In this document: positions 36,201 to 45,626 of the stretch, one piece after another
Numbering within the stretch: the stretch's first letter is position 1
Layout of the letters: each line of letters opens with the position of its first letter
Source: Levilactobacillus enshiensis
Lineage (GTDB): Bacteria; Bacillota; Bacilli; Lactobacillales; Lactobacillaceae
Reading direction: 5' to 3'
NCBI RefSeq assembly: GCF_007115095.1
Contig: NZ_SULH01000008.1
Location: 62,001 to 126,000 of the forward strand
Length of the DNA stretch: 64,000 bases
Made by a program: the position numbers and the translations under genes
The notes under the pieces: generated by a model
The model's input: only the letters and a program-made list of their open reading frames with translations
Told to the model about the DNA's origin: nothing
Databases searched by the model: none

Positions 36201-36235
36201 CAAAAAAGTCCATTTCCAATAAAGGAAATGGACCG
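36201..36235 (-). terminator. rpsO terminator
   Basis: GTCCATTTCC and GGAAATGGAC (36208-36233) form a perfect stem; the minus strand continues with six Ts. Confidence 0.9.
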
Positions 36236-36249
36236 AGTGGCGCGGCAAA

Positions 36250-36519
36250 TTAACGACGCAGACCCAAGCTCTTGATTAATTCACGGTAACGTTGGATGTC
36301 AGTCTTCCGTAAGTAAGCTAATAAGTTACGACGGTGACCGATCTTCTTCATCAAACCACGTTGGGAATGGAAGTCCTTACGGTGTTGTTGCATATGAACG
36401 TTGATTTCGTTGATATCAGCGGTCAAAACAGCAACTTGGACCTCAGTAGAACCCGTGTCGCCTTCGTGACGTGCGTATTGCTTGATGATTTCGTTTTTCT
36501 TTGCTTGACTAATAGCCAT
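36250..36519 (-). CDS. rpsO: 30S ribosomal protein S15
   Basis: The 89-aa product ([20 protein letters not shown]) is standard S15, a primary 16S rRNA binder. Conserved [11 protein letters not shown] and the [16 protein letters not shown] helix are present. The ATG at 36519 is the usual start; a frame seven codons longer is not used. S15 commonly represses its own mRNA; a leader of about 60 bases may allow that, but I did not find a clear fold. Confidence 0.96.
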   Translation of the reverse strand: MAISQAKKNEIIKQYARHEGDTGSTEVQVAVLTADINEINVHMQQHRKDFHSQRGLMKKIGHRRNLLAYLRKTDIQRYRELIKSLGLRR

Positions 36520-36707
36520 GGTAAATATACCACCCTTCAATATAAGTGCCCGAAACTGAGTAAGTCGGCGGTGGCCGCCAGATAAACTAAGTTAAGGGTT
36601 TGTGCTTAGCACAGTTATCTATCATACGGGAGTCACGATTAAATAGCAAGTGTTTTCGCTACATTGCCTATCAAGTAAAATTACTTTACATTTATCGTGC
36701 TAACCTA

Positions 36708-36736
36708 TTGCATTCCCCCCGTGGCTTCTGTATAAT
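36708..36736 (+). promoter_or_regulatory. rpsT promoter
   Basis: TTGCAT at 36708-36713, exactly 17 bases, then a perfect TATAAT at 36731-36736. The start codon follows after 60 bases. Confidence 0.8.
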
Positions 36737-36796
36737 AACATACGTTGAAATTAAGATTTCCGGTACTAGGATTTCTCATTCGGAGGTGAAATTTTC

Positions 36797-37051
36797 ATGC
36801 CAATTATCAAATCAGCAATCGAACGTGCAAAGACGAACGTCAAGGCAAACGAACGTAACTCAGCTCAACTGAGTACGATGCGTACTGCCGTTAAGCGTTT
36901 CGAACAAGCCAAGACGGCTGGCGCCGACAACGCAGAAGACTTATTCCGCGCTGCTAGTGCTGCAGTTGACAAGGCCGCTTCAAAGGGCTTAATCAAGCGC
37001 AATAAGGCTGCCCGTGACAAGTCACGGATGGCTGCACGTTTAGCTAAGTAA
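36797..37051 (+). CDS. rpsT: 30S ribosomal protein S20
   Basis: The 84-aa, very basic helical product begins [20 protein letters not shown], typical of bacterial S20, which binds the lower part of 16S rRNA. GGAGGTG lies ahead of the ATG. It is transcribed alone from a near-consensus promoter and ends at a strong hairpin, and diverges from rpsO. Confidence 0.97.
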   Translation: MPIIKSAIERAKTNVKANERNSAQLSTMRTAVKRFEQAKTAGADNAEDLFRAASAAVDKAASKGLIKRNKAARDKSRMAARLAK

Positions 37052-37082
37052 TCAATTAATCAACGCGATTAGATGATGCAAT

Positions 37083-37121
37083 CAGGGGGTCGACCATGAA
37101 TTTGGTCGACCCCCTTTTTTG
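37083..37121 (+). terminator. rpsT terminator
   Basis: GGGGGTCGACCA and TGGTCGACCCCC are perfect inverse arms (37085-37114), followed by six Ts. Confidence 0.92.
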
Positions 37122-37135
37122 TCTAATTTTAAAAA

Positions 37136-38170
37136 TCAAGCCGGTACACGATAGCCAGCAAATTGCGTCATGAACAATGAGAAGAGCATCTCGGGCGCCA
37201 TCGCCGTCGATTTCATCTGTCGTTCCACCTGAAATAAACCTAAGTACGCGCGGTTCAAGTCGGTCAATTTAAAGCGCCGATGCATCTGTAAGGCCAGCTT
37301 GATCCGATATGGATGAACCTTCAGTTCACTCGCCAAACGTCCCTGACTGAAGCCTTGCTTAGCCAACACCTTGGTTTGAATCAATAGCCGGAATTGGCCT
37401 TGTAAGATGGCATTGATCTTCAACGGCTCCTCCTTAGCCTGCAAGAGTTCCCGATAGAGGGTCACTGCCCCAGCTGTGTCCTTGGCCAACACCTTGTTCA
37501 CCAGATCAAAAACGTTCTGGGTCAACGTCTGCGTCACTAGACCAGTAACCGCCGCCATGTCGATTGTCTTCTCAGGGTGGGTGAAAAGTTCTAACTTAGG
37601 AAGTTCACTCATCATCAGGGTCAGATCCGCATCCGTTCGCTGAATCAATTCATTTAAGGCCGCTGGTGCCATGCTATAACCGTCCTGTTTCAGTTGGTCA
37701 TTAATAAATTGACGGACATCACGCTCTGAAAAATTGCCAATTTCAATGGTCGTCGCCACTTTTTTTAACTGCTTGACGACTTTTTTACGACCATCCAGTT
37801 TTTCATACGGTGCAAAGAAAACTAGTGCCGTGCTGTCCATTGGCGCACCCAAGTATGTCTGCAAGCTATCAATATCGTGCTCTACTTTTTGTTTTTTCGT
37901 CTCCCCGGTCAAAAACTGCGGGTTGTCCACGCAAACCACCCGCCGCTCGCCAAAGAACGGCGCTGCCATGGCATCATCCAAGGCTACCGCCAGTGGCACA
38001 GTATCCATGTCATAACTTGCAAAATTCATTGTCTGTTCATCGACCGGTACACTGGCCTTGAAGCCCGCCTTGAGCCGACGTTGTAAGTAATCTGCCTGAC
38101 CTAAAATCAGGTAAACGTTAGCCAAATGTCCGCCCGTTGCTAACGTTTTTAAGAGTTCATTAATTGTCAC
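37136..38170 (-). CDS. holA: DNA polymerase III subunit delta
   Basis: Delta opens the beta clamp within the clamp loader. The 344-aa product shows the family's pattern: NVYLILGQADYLQRRL near the start, TTIEIGNFSERDVRQFINDQ, DLTLMMSELPKLELF, and the C-terminal collar helices (MHRRFKLTDLNRAYLGLFQV). It is last in the comEA-comEB-comEC-holA row and overlaps comEC by 11 bases, an order found in many Firmicutes. Confidence 0.93.
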   Translation of the reverse strand: MTINELLKTLATGGHLANVYLILGQADYLQRRLKAGFKASVPVDEQTMNFASYDMDTVPLAVALDDAMAAPFFGERRVVCVDNPQFLTGETKKQKVEHDIDSLQTYLGAPMDSTALVFFAPYEKLDGRKKVVKQLKKVATTIEIGNFSERDVRQFINDQLKQDGYSMAPAALNELIQRTDADLTLMMSELPKLELFTHPEKTIDMAAVTGLVTQTLTQNVFDLVNKVLAKDTAGAVTLYRELLQAKEEPLKINAILQGQFRLLIQTKVLAKQGFSQGRLASELKVHPYRIKLALQMHRRFKLTDLNRAYLGLFQVERQMKSTAMAPEMLFSLFMTQFAGYRVPA

Positions 38171-40442
38171 GAGTATGCCCCTTCGAAATCAATTTTGTTT
38201 GCCAAATTCCTGGTCGACCACTGGTATAGACGTAGCGAATCATGCCACTCGTCTGGGTACTCACTGTCGGCACAGCTGCTTGCTGAAGTATTGCCAAGGT
38301 CTCTGGATTGGGATGACCATACCGATTCTGGCGGCCAGCCGAAATTATCGCTAGACGCGGCTGTAACTGCGAAATAAATGCCGGCGCCGTAGCAGTCTTA
38401 CTCCCATGATGTCCTAATTTTAACACGTCCGTTCGCAGCTGCGGAGACGCCATCAGAATTTTCTGTTCACCCGCACGGTCTAAGTCGCCCATGAACGTAA
38501 AGTTCAAGTGGCCAAAGGTTCCCTGTAAAGCTAGTGAGCCAGCATTATCTGCCGGTTTCATTTCAAATGGATGTAAAACACGCAACCCAACTAAGCTACC
38601 AACTTGAATCGGTTGAACCTGCACTGGTGTTGCACTATTTGCTAAAAGCTGTGTCCACCCCGGTTCCTCGGCCATTCCTGTCGGAACCAGTAGCCGTTTC
38701 ACTCGCATGTTCTTCAAAAAGGCCGGCAAGTCACCAATGTGATCCGCGTCATGGTGTGTCAGATACAAGTCATCCACGTGATCAATACCACGACTCTTTA
38801 AATAGTTAATACTCGTCCGTTCTGCGTTATAGGTTACTGGTGGTGTGACAGCCCACCTGGGTTGCGGCAAAGTTAGCCTGCCACCGGTATCAATCAAAGA
38901 AATGTGGCGGTTGAACGGCTCCCGAATCAGAATACTGTCGCCCTGACCAACGTCAAAGTAGGCCACTTCTCCCGTCAACGGATAATGAATCACACCGAAC
39001 ATCACCACATAACTAACCGCCAGCAGCTGTAACCAGTGATGTCTTGCTCTCGCTGGTCGGCTAAATAGCCACCACGTTCCACCGACCCAGAGCCACGCAA
39101 CCCACCAAAGCGGCCGTCCAAACAACACGTTTCCCGGTAACTGCGCAATCCATTGTAAGCCACTATCAACCCCGCTCAGTACCTGCGCACAGCCACGGCT
39201 GATTTTCGGGAACCAAGCGTTACTGATCGTACCAAGCAACGTAACTGGCAAGATAGCCACTGGAAATAGTGGCACCACGACCCAATTTGCCAATAATGTC
39301 AGGCTGTGCCACTGAAAAACACCCGTTAACAGGCTCGGTAATCCTAGCAGCGTCAATCCTGCCTGACGCCACCACCAGGTCTCTGTACGGAGCAAAATAA
39401 GCGCCAGAGACAGGCCGTAGCTCAACTGACCACCTAGTTCAAACAGAAGTCCTGGATTTAGCCACAGGCCGACCACGAGTGCCACTGCCCACGTATCCAA
39501 CGTACTTAGATGAAATGCACACCGCTTACCAGCTAATTGTAGACCGCGCATCAAACAAGCGCGCAAGACGCCACTACTCCCACCGGCTAAAATCCAATAT
39601 CCTGGTAGACTGAGTAGGAGCAGCCATTCCCAATGTTCTCGTTGCAAACGTAAGTGAACTAATAGCCACTCTGCGGCCGTCAACAATAACGCTACGTGGA
39701 GTCCTGAGATGGCGAACAAATGCAGCAACCCCAGTCGTTGCATCCCCTGTAATTCCGCCATAGACTCCGCCGCCTTAGCTCCCGGTAGCAGGCCTAACGC
39801 ATAGACCTTCAGAGCCCCTGGTAGCTCCTCACAGTAGCGAATTAGCCGTGACCGACGCGCATGCCACCAGTCATTAAACCACTGCCACCAATGACTCACT
39901 GCTGGCGTGCGCCTTGCCAAACTAGTCACTTTAATTTCCGTCACTACTTGACGATGCCGCCAGTAGGCTGCCGAATCAAACTGATTGAAGTTGGTGGCCG
40001 GTAGCAAACGCTGTTGTTGGCCCGTAATCTGCCAAATTTCGGCATGGTGCACCCGCTGTAGCTGGTGAAGTTGCTCGCCCGATGTCAACCGACCACGTAG
40101 TAACACCCGTTCTCCATTGCTCACCTTAGTGGCGACCACGTTATACAGCGCTCCTCGAATCACGATTGCATCCGGCTGGACTCGTACGGCCAGCTCAGTC
40201 GTCTGTGCCGGTGCCAATAAGGGTAACTGCCGTCGATTAAGTCGTTGGTTGCTTCCCCATAAATGCCCACTAAAGATTAGCAGGCTTACGAGCGCAACCA
40301 CCAAGGTCACCCGATTACCCAACCTTGCAGTCCGGACTAACAGTACGACTAATAACACTAGGCCGCCCCAAAGATGACCACCGGCGCTGATGCTGACAGC
40401 AGCAATACTAAGACTAATAAAGAAAAAGTGATTCGGCGTCAC
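38160..40442 (-). CDS. comEC: ComEC/Rec2 competence channel protein
   Basis: ComEC forms the membrane channel for single-stranded DNA during transformation. The 760-aa product has an N-terminal DUF4131 region with membrane helices, the competence domain (GLLPGAKAAESMAELQGMQR, LHLFAISGLHVALLL), and a C-terminal metallo-beta-lactamase domain (YFDVGQGDSILIRE, LTHHDADHIGDLPAFL). It seems complete, including the active-site motifs. The start overlaps the comEB stop. Confidence 0.95.
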   Translation of the reverse strand: MTPNHFFFISLSIAAVSISAGGHLWGGLVLLVVLLVRTARLGNRVTLVVALVSLLIFSGHLWGSNQRLNRRQLPLLAPAQTTELAVRVQPDAIVIRGALYNVVATKVSNGERVLLRGRLTSGEQLHQLQRVHHAEIWQITGQQQRLLPATNFNQFDSAAYWRHRQVVTEIKVTSLARRTPAVSHWWQWFNDWWHARRSRLIRYCEELPGALKVYALGLLPGAKAAESMAELQGMQRLGLLHLFAISGLHVALLLTAAEWLLVHLRLQREHWEWLLLLSLPGYWILAGGSSGVLRACLMRGLQLAGKRCAFHLSTLDTWAVALVVGLWLNPGLLFELGGQLSYGLSLALILLRTETWWWRQAGLTLLGLPSLLTGVFQWHSLTLLANWVVVPLFPVAILPVTLLGTISNAWFPKISRGCAQVLSGVDSGLQWIAQLPGNVLFGRPLWWVAWLWVGGTWWLFSRPARARHHWLQLLAVSYVVMFGVIHYPLTGEVAYFDVGQGDSILIREPFNRHISLIDTGGRLTLPQPRWAVTPPVTYNAERTSINYLKSRGIDHVDDLYLTHHDADHIGDLPAFLKNMRVKRLLVPTGMAEEPGWTQLLANSATPVQVQPIQVGSLVGLRVLHPFEMKPADNAGSLALQGTFGHLNFTFMGDLDRAGEQKILMASPQLRTDVLKLGHHGSKTATAPAFISQLQPRLAIISAGRQNRYGHPNPETLAILQQAAVPTVSTQTSGMIRYVYTSGRPGIWQTKLISKGHTRDN

Positions 40443-40921
40443 TAATCGTGTTGTGGTTGATCAAATGACAAGGTCGTGAGTAGCTTCGGATCAACTTCAA
40501 CCTGGTTTAATTCCACGTGTTTCAACGCAATCAGCTTCTGAGCATACGGATCATTGTGATAATTACGTAAGTAAGTGATTTTTCGGATACCGGCTTGTAA
40601 CAGCATCTTCGTGCACTGCAAGCAAGGGAAATCCGTGACATAAATCTCAGCACCATCCGTTGCCTCACCAAATTTAGCACACTGTAGGACGGCATTCATC
40701 TCAGCATGAATAGTCCGAACACAATGACCATCTACCAGGTAACACCCTTCGTCCAGGCAGTGGTCATCACCCGAAACAGAGCCATTGTACCCGGCTGCAA
40801 TGATCCGTTTGTCCCGTACAATGGTTGCTCCGACCGATAACCGATTACAGGTGCTACGTGTTGAAATCACCAGTGCTTGTAACATAAAGTATTGATCCCA
40901 AGGAATTCTCTCTCGTTTCAT
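40442..40921 (-). CDS. comEB: ComE operon protein 2, dCMP deaminase family
   Basis: The 159-aa zinc protein fits deoxycytidylate deaminase: the ligand/catalytic motif TIHAEMNAVLQ and the second zinc site DFPCLQCTKML are intact, so conversion of dCMP to dUMP is likely. In competence operons its role in DNA uptake is doubtful. It lies between comEA and comEC, and its stop overlaps the comEC start. Confidence 0.93.
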   Translation of the reverse strand: MKRERIPWDQYFMLQALVISTRSTCNRLSVGATIVRDKRIIAAGYNGSVSGDDHCLDEGCYLVDGHCVRTIHAEMNAVLQCAKFGEATDGAEIYVTDFPCLQCTKMLLQAGIRKITYLRNYHNDPYAQKLIALKHVELNQVEVDPKLLTTLSFDQPQHD

Positions 40922-40966
40922 GCTAACGCCCTCATTTCTAAATTTATTTTCAAGTATACCACGGCT

Positions 40967-41659
40967 TTATGTCGTCAGCTGGTCCTGTAAGTTAGCAACC
41001 GTTTTCTCACCAAATCCTGGAACTTGCGTTAGATCATTGACCGTCTTAAATGCCCCGTGTGCGGTTCGAAAGTCGACAATTTTCTGTGCTTTTTTCTCAC
41101 CAATGCCGGTCAGTTGCTGCAGATCTGCCACCGTCGCCGTATTCAAATTCACGACTGCCGTGGTCTGACTTGCCGACTGGCTGCCAGCGGCTTGGGCCGA
41201 ACTTGTCGCCGTTGTTGCTCTCGCTTCCGTCACCTTCTCCCCCTTAGCCGGGATATAAAGTTGCTGCTGATCCGTCAGTCTGGTCGCCAAATTAATCTGT
41301 TGGCGGTCAGCATGTCCGTTAAGCCCACCAGCGGTCTTAATGGCATCCGCCACCCGCATCTCCGGCCCAAATTGGTAGAGTCCAGGGTGCTTCACGGCAC
41401 CCTGGACGTCGACAAAGACCTGCGTATCGTGTGAACTGACCTGACTACCAGAACTAGCCGTTGCGCGGACTGAGTGACGCTCGCTCTTGTCAGATACGCT
41501 ATTAGTCGTCGCGGGGGGAATTGCTACTGACACTGGTTCTGGACTTGCCCGTGCCACCGTTAGCCACCATCCCACGCTCAAAATCGCCAGTCCCATCGCT
41601 ACCACCAAAATACGTTGCTTCCATGAAAATTCCTGCCACCAGTCAATCAATCGTGCCAT
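40967..41659 (-). CDS. comEA: ComEA DNA-binding receptor
   Basis: The 230-aa product has a short cytosolic start, one membrane helix (about residues 16-33), a Ser/Thr linker, an SLBB domain (VFVDVQGAVKHPGLYQF) and a C-terminal double helix-hairpin-helix (LQQLTGIGEKKAQKIVDFRT, LTQVPGFGEKTVANL), which binds incoming double-stranded DNA outside the membrane. It heads the competence row. Complete. Confidence 0.95.
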   Translation of the reverse strand: MARLIDWWQEFSWKQRILVVAMGLAILSVGWWLTVARASPEPVSVAIPPATTNSVSDKSERHSVRATASSGSQVSSHDTQVFVDVQGAVKHPGLYQFGPEMRVADAIKTAGGLNGHADRQQINLATRLTDQQQLYIPAKGEKVTEARATTATSSAQAAGSQSASQTTAVVNLNTATVADLQQLTGIGEKKAQKIVDFRTAHGAFKTVNDLTQVPGFGEKTVANLQDQLTT

Positions 41660-41740
41660 CCGAATTTGCCCCCTTTACGTTTAACTCCGTAAAAGGTAGT
41701 CAAATATTTTTTTAATTACGATTTTTTTCAATAATCATAG

Positions 41741-41772
41741 CAAAAGAGCCGTGACCAAAATCACAGCTCTAA
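41741..41772 (-). terminator. Terminator of the ftsW-to-protease gene row
   Basis: AGAGCTGTGA and TCACGGCTCT on the minus strand pair with one wobble and are followed by TTTTG. Confidence 0.8.
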
Positions 41773-41791
41773 CTTTTGATAACCTATTCAA

Positions 41792-42841
41792 CTACTGATG
41801 GGCTTCCAGATATTTAACGGCATCGTTAAACGTCTCCACCGGAACAACCTTCATATTCGGCGCATACTTCTTCGCTGTCGCCTTAGCCAACTGGTAGTTG
41901 GTCATGTGGTGTTCCTCATACTTGAGTAACAACTTCGATGGTTTCACGTACGGTGCGAAGAAAACGGTCGCACCAGCCCGCTTGGCAGCAATAATTTTCT
42001 TATCAATACCACCAATTTCACCAACGTTACCGTCACCATCAACGGTCCCCGTTCCAGCAATCTTTTGCCCGTGACGTAAGTTCTTGCCCGTCACCTGATT
42101 ATAAATTTGAAGGCTAAACATTAGTCCACCAGAAGGTCCCCCAATTTCACCAGGGTCAACCTTGACCTTCGGCTTAGCAGTCACCTTGACGTTATCAGTC
42201 AAGATAATGCCAATTCCAGCCTTCTTTGTTGGCAACTTCATCAGCTTAGCAGTCTCCTCATGGTCGTGACCATTACGCTGATAGGTAATCGTCGTCCGTT
42301 TGCCAACTCGCTGCTTTTGAATGTAGTGTTGATAACCAGTCATCGAATTGAAATGGTGACCATCGACTTTAGTGACCGTATCGCCGACCTTCAATTTCTT
42401 CGCAAACGGTGACTTAGCATCAACACTCAACACGTAAATACCCAAGTATTGCCGCTTAACCGGCTTGTTGGCTGCACGATATGCCGTGTAGATAGCTTCA
42501 TTAATCGCACTCTGCATGTAAAAATTCTGAACACGATCATAAGTGGCGTTGCTTTCGCCGCCAGTCACACTATCTACACTTTCCACACTGTAGTAAGAAT
42601 TAAATTTAGCGTACAAATACGTCGCCGGTCGCGCCTGAGATAGCGCTACGGACGTAATCATAAACTTCCCCTTATCTTTATCGGGATGATTTTTAATCGT
42701 TACAAATGTTTTTAAATCATTAGCTTCTCCCGGTCCCTCAATGTACTTCGGTAAGGGCAGAAAGAAAAAGGCTAAAATTGCCACCACGATAGCGGCCGTC
42801 AAGATGATCTCCCGCCAAGCCCACCGGTTCCATCTGCGCAT
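41792..42841 (-). CDS. SepM-like PDZ/Lon-type membrane serine protease
   Basis: The 349-aa product has one N-terminal membrane helix, a PDZ domain (DAKSPFAKKLKVGDTVTKVD) and a Lon-type peptidase domain with the catalytic Ser in GEIGGPSGGLMFSL and Lys in IGGIDKKIIAAKRAG. Relatives include streptococcal SepM, which trims competence pheromone outside the cell, and Bacillus YlbL. It starts three bases before the coaD end. The substrate here is unknown. Confidence 0.9.
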   Translation of the reverse strand: MRRWNRWAWREIILTAAIVVAILAFFFLPLPKYIEGPGEANDLKTFVTIKNHPDKDKGKFMITSVALSQARPATYLYAKFNSYYSVESVDSVTGGESNATYDRVQNFYMQSAINEAIYTAYRAANKPVKRQYLGIYVLSVDAKSPFAKKLKVGDTVTKVDGHHFNSMTGYQHYIQKQRVGKRTTITYQRNGHDHEETAKLMKLPTKKAGIGIILTDNVKVTAKPKVKVDPGEIGGPSGGLMFSLQIYNQVTGKNLRHGQKIAGTGTVDGDGNVGEIGGIDKKIIAAKRAGATVFFAPYVKPSKLLLKYEEHHMTNYQLAKATAKKYAPNMKVVPVETFNDAVKYLEAHQ

Positions 42842-42843
42842 GG

Positions 42844-43329
42844 CTACCCCTCTCTTTCTAGACGAGCATTTAGCGCCTGGGCAACCACTGGTGGGACGAG
42901 CTTTGTCAAATCACCGCCAAAGCGGGCCACTTCCCTTAACAGGCTAGAGGAAACAAATTGATACTGGGGATCTGCCATCAAGCAAACCGTATCAATATTG
43001 GCATCCAGCGTGCGATTCATCCCCGCAATGCCCTGTTCATATTCGAAGTCAACGCTATTACGGAGGCCACGAACCAGCACTGTCGCATGAATCTCTTGCA
43101 TAAAGGCTACGGTCAGTCCGTGCTCAATCTGAACACTCACATTTGGCAGTGTTGCCACACTAGCTTCAATAAAGGCCACACGTTCAGCCGGTGAAAAGAC
43201 GCCCTGCTTAGACGTATTCTGACCGACTGCGATGACCAACTGGTCAAACATGCGACTTGCGCGCGCAATTAGGTCTAAATGTCCGTTGGTTAGTGGATCA
43301 AAGCTTCCTGGAAACACTGCAATTGTCAT
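42844..43329 (-). CDS. coaD: Phosphopantetheine adenylyltransferase
   Basis: CoaD makes dephospho-CoA from ATP and 4'-phosphopantetheine. The 161-aa product begins with the nucleotidyltransferase motif GSFDPLTNGHLDLI and has the second conserved stretch QYQFVSSSLLREVARFGGDL. Usual length. It overlaps rsmD by four bases, and this pair is conserved in Firmicutes. Confidence 0.96.
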   Translation of the reverse strand: MTIAVFPGSFDPLTNGHLDLIARASRMFDQLVIAVGQNTSKQGVFSPAERVAFIEASVATLPNVSVQIEHGLTVAFMQEIHATVLVRGLRNSVDFEYEQGIAGMNRTLDANIDTVCLMADPQYQFVSSSLLREVARFGGDLTKLVPPVVAQALNARLEREG

Positions 43330-43889
43330 ACCGTTTCACTTCCTAATGCATAAATAGTTAATTCGGTAATACCATAGTCCCGGCGTTCAATAAACGTAAA
43401 ACCAGGCACATCGTCAGGTAATTGTGCCTTCTGATCCGTCTCACAAACGACCCGAGCGTCCGTAGCCAAGAGATTCAGCTCGCGTAGTTTGGTCATCTGG
43501 TCGACGATTTTCTGCTGCGCGTAAGGCGGGTCAAAGAAGACCAGGTTAAACTGATCCCCCCGCTGTGCTAATTCATCCAGTGCCCGATTGGCATCGCGTT
43601 TTAAAATGTCAAACCGTTCCGGCGCCTTCGTCACGGCTACGTTATCTTTAATCGTTTGAATGGCGGCATACTGTCGATCAATTAAAACGGCTTGGTCGAT
43701 TCCTCGTGAAACCGCCTCGATACTAAGACCACCGGAACCCGCAAATAAGTCCAGACTCCGGCCACCATCAAAATACGGTCCAATAATATTAAACAGTGCT
43801 TCTTTGACTTTATCCGTCGTTGGCCGCGTTGCCATTCCAGGAACCGCCTTTAACCGACGGCCACCAAAATCTCCCGCTACAATTCTCAT
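43326..43889 (-). CDS. rsmD: 16S rRNA guanine-966 N2-methyltransferase RsmD
   Basis: The 187-aa product starts MRIVAGDFGGRRLKAVPG, with SAM-binding SLDLFAGSGGLSIEAVSRG and the catalytic VFFDPPYAQQ motif of N2-guanine methyltransferases. It modifies G966 in 30S subunits. It overlaps both neighbours, ylbG upstream and coaD downstream, by four bases. Confidence 0.95.
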   Translation of the reverse strand: MRIVAGDFGGRRLKAVPGMATRPTTDKVKEALFNIIGPYFDGGRSLDLFAGSGGLSIEAVSRGIDQAVLIDRQYAAIQTIKDNVAVTKAPERFDILKRDANRALDELAQRGDQFNLVFFDPPYAQQKIVDQMTKLRELNLLATDARVVCETDQKAQLPDDVPGFTFIERRDYGITELTIYALGSETV

Positions 43890-44173
43890 TCGTCATCATC
43901 CTCTGCTGCCGTTGTTGGGGCGACCTCTTCAGCGACCCCGTTGAACGTTTCACTAATTTCTGGGCGTTTTGATGCCACCACCCGTTTTACAAAACGTAGG
44001 TGATTCAATTGCTCTGTTAGGTCTGGAACAGCGTCACGGTTGACATACAAGACCACATAACGCATTTTTTTGGAGACGTACATCACTGTGCCATAACGTT
44101 TCAACTGCCGTGTCTGTTTCAAACTATAGGTATACACGATCAAACTCTGCCGTGGTTGAATTTCAAATGCCAT
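43886..44173 (-). CDS. ylbG: YlbG (DUF2129) family protein
   Basis: The 95-aa product matches DUF2129: IQPRQSLIVYTYSLKQTRQL, GTVMYVSKKMRYVVLYV and a region around FVKRVVAS. Its acidic tail (TTAAEDDDE) is variable. In Bacillus the ylbG-rsmD(ylbH)-coaD-ylbL row is the same, which supports the call. Cytosolic; function not established. Confidence 0.92.
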   Translation of the reverse strand: MAFEIQPRQSLIVYTYSLKQTRQLKRYGTVMYVSKKMRYVVLYVNRDAVPDLTEQLNHLRFVKRVVASKRPEISETFNGVAEEVAPTTAAEDDDE

Positions 44174-44207
44174 TCGCTGACCTCCTAATTAAATTCTGTT
44201 TAGTCAC

Positions 44208-45362
44208 CTAACGTGTCGCTCGATAGTGTTTTTGTCGGGCACTGATATTTAAGATAACGCCCATCACCAGCGCCAGTGTCCAGGTACTGGACCCTCCGTA
44301 ACTGATAAAGGGAAATGTCACCCCAGTAATTGGCAACATGCCCAAAACCCCACCCAGGTTAAATAGGGTCTGAACTGTTAAATAAGTCGCCGCCCCATAA
44401 CAAATCAAGGACTCGTAAGCTGAACTGCTGCGGATACCAACAAGTACTGTCCGCACGATGATTAAAAAGAGCAGTGTAATTACACCGAGTGCCGTAATCA
44501 ATCCTAACTCTTCAGCTAGGATCGCCATGATGAAGTCCGTATTAGGCTCCGGCAAGTACCCAGTCTTTTGAATACTGTTGCCCCAGCCAACCCCAAAAAC
44601 ACCCCCATTACTGAGCGCATAATAGGAATTGACTAACTGCTGACCAACCGTTTGTGAGTGTTTAAATGGATTTATAAACGCCACAATTCGTTGTAGCTGA
44701 TAAACGTTTTTAGCAAAACCCAGCTCAGACACTTTAACCACTAAGGGAAAGATCACCGCGACAACCAGCAAAAATGCACCGCCGAAAAAGGCGACCGCCC
44801 GATGCCAGTTAAAGCCACTCGCCAAGAGCATCACAAAGATAATGGCCCCATTAATCGTCGCCCCACCTAAGTCGGGTTGCAAAAAGATCAAGCCAACGAT
44901 TCCCGCACAAATAATTACCGGTCGGAGCATCGTTACCCACCAGCCATTTTCCATAAGTTCATCCTGCCGTTGGTCAATCGCATTGGCGAGCCAGACAATG
45001 AGATAAAACTTAACAAATTCAGCGGGTTGAATCCCGATTGGTCCTAAACGAAACCAGCCAGCTGCCCCATTAATCGTCTGCCCGCGTACCAGTAGGAGCA
45101 GTAACGCTGCCAAGGCCAGATACCCAGCATATTTTAAGATTGTTTTGTCTCGTAACTTACGCAAGTTCATCTTAAACATGAAGGTCACGATGACCATCCC
45201 CAGCAGCACATAAATGGCTTGCTTCACCAAATAGCTTCCGGGACTTCCCCCATTTTGACTACCGATGTCGGCACTAGCCGAATACACCATTACAATTCCA
45301 AAGAGGCTGAGTACCAAGTATGGTACCAATAGCCAATAATCTAAATATTTTAACTTTTGCAT
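44208..45362 (-). CDS. ftsW: Cell division peptidoglycan polymerase FtsW
   Basis: This SEDS glycosyltransferase polymerises septal peptidoglycan with a partner PBP. From the ATG at 45362 the product is 384 aa (a TTG six codons earlier is possible). It has about ten membrane helices and the family signatures GIQPAEFVKFYLI, YQLQRIVAFINPF, GWGNSIQKTGYLPEPNTDFI and TGVTFPFISYGGSS. It is the first gene of the row, next to the left end of prophage 2. It could also be called RodA-type; position favours FtsW. Confidence 0.92.
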   Translation of the reverse strand: MQKLKYLDYWLLVPYLVLSLFGIVMVYSASADIGSQNGGSPGSYLVKQAIYVLLGMVIVTFMFKMNLRKLRDKTILKYAGYLALAALLLLLVRGQTINGAAGWFRLGPIGIQPAEFVKFYLIVWLANAIDQRQDELMENGWWVTMLRPVIICAGIVGLIFLQPDLGGATINGAIIFVMLLASGFNWHRAVAFFGGAFLLVVAVIFPLVVKVSELGFAKNVYQLQRIVAFINPFKHSQTVGQQLVNSYYALSNGGVFGVGWGNSIQKTGYLPEPNTDFIMAILAEELGLITALGVITLLFLIIVRTVLVGIRSSSAYESLICYGAATYLTVQTLFNLGGVLGMLPITGVTFPFISYGGSSTWTLALVMGVILNISARQKHYRATR

Positions 45363-45415
45363 ACGTTTCAGTCGCCCCAAGCCTACCGCGTTAACGGCGA
45401 TAATCGAATGTTTAT

Positions 45416-45421
45416 ATTATA
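45416..45421 (-). promoter_or_regulatory. -10 box of ftsW
   Basis: Minus strand TATAAT, with a weak TTTTAA 17 bases upstream. Another TATAAT on the minus strand lies near 45466. Both are close to the prophage 2 end. Confidence 0.4.
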
Positions 45422-45499
45422 CTGATTTTGGGGTAACTTTAAAAGTATTAATACGTTTAAAACCTATTATACGGGCATTCTTAAATTTTCATATTCCTT

Positions 45500-45545
45500 G
45501 TTTATCATTGTTTATCACGTCTCTGTGGGAGATTCTGTGGGAGAT
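45500..45545. repeat. Tandem repeats at the prophage 2 left end
   Basis: GTTTATCA occurs at 45500-45507 and 45510-45517, ten bases apart, followed by two adjoining copies of TCTGTGGGAGAT (45522-45533, 45534-45545). Such paired short repeats at a phage end could be integrase arm sites. The core cannot be identified without the other end. Confidence 0.5.
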
Positions 45546-45583
45546 TTTAAAAACTAAATGGGCAGCGTCAATACATGATACTA

Positions 45584-45625
45584 GAAAAAGCCACCCCATC
45601 CAATGCGGACAGAGTGGATTTTTCT
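45584..45625 (-). terminator. Terminator of the prophage 2 late operon
   Basis: CCACCCCATCC and GGACAGAGTGG (45591-45617) pair imperfectly, with A and T runs on both sides. It resembles the hairpin at 3768-3800. Confidence 0.65.
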
Positions 45626-45626
45626 G

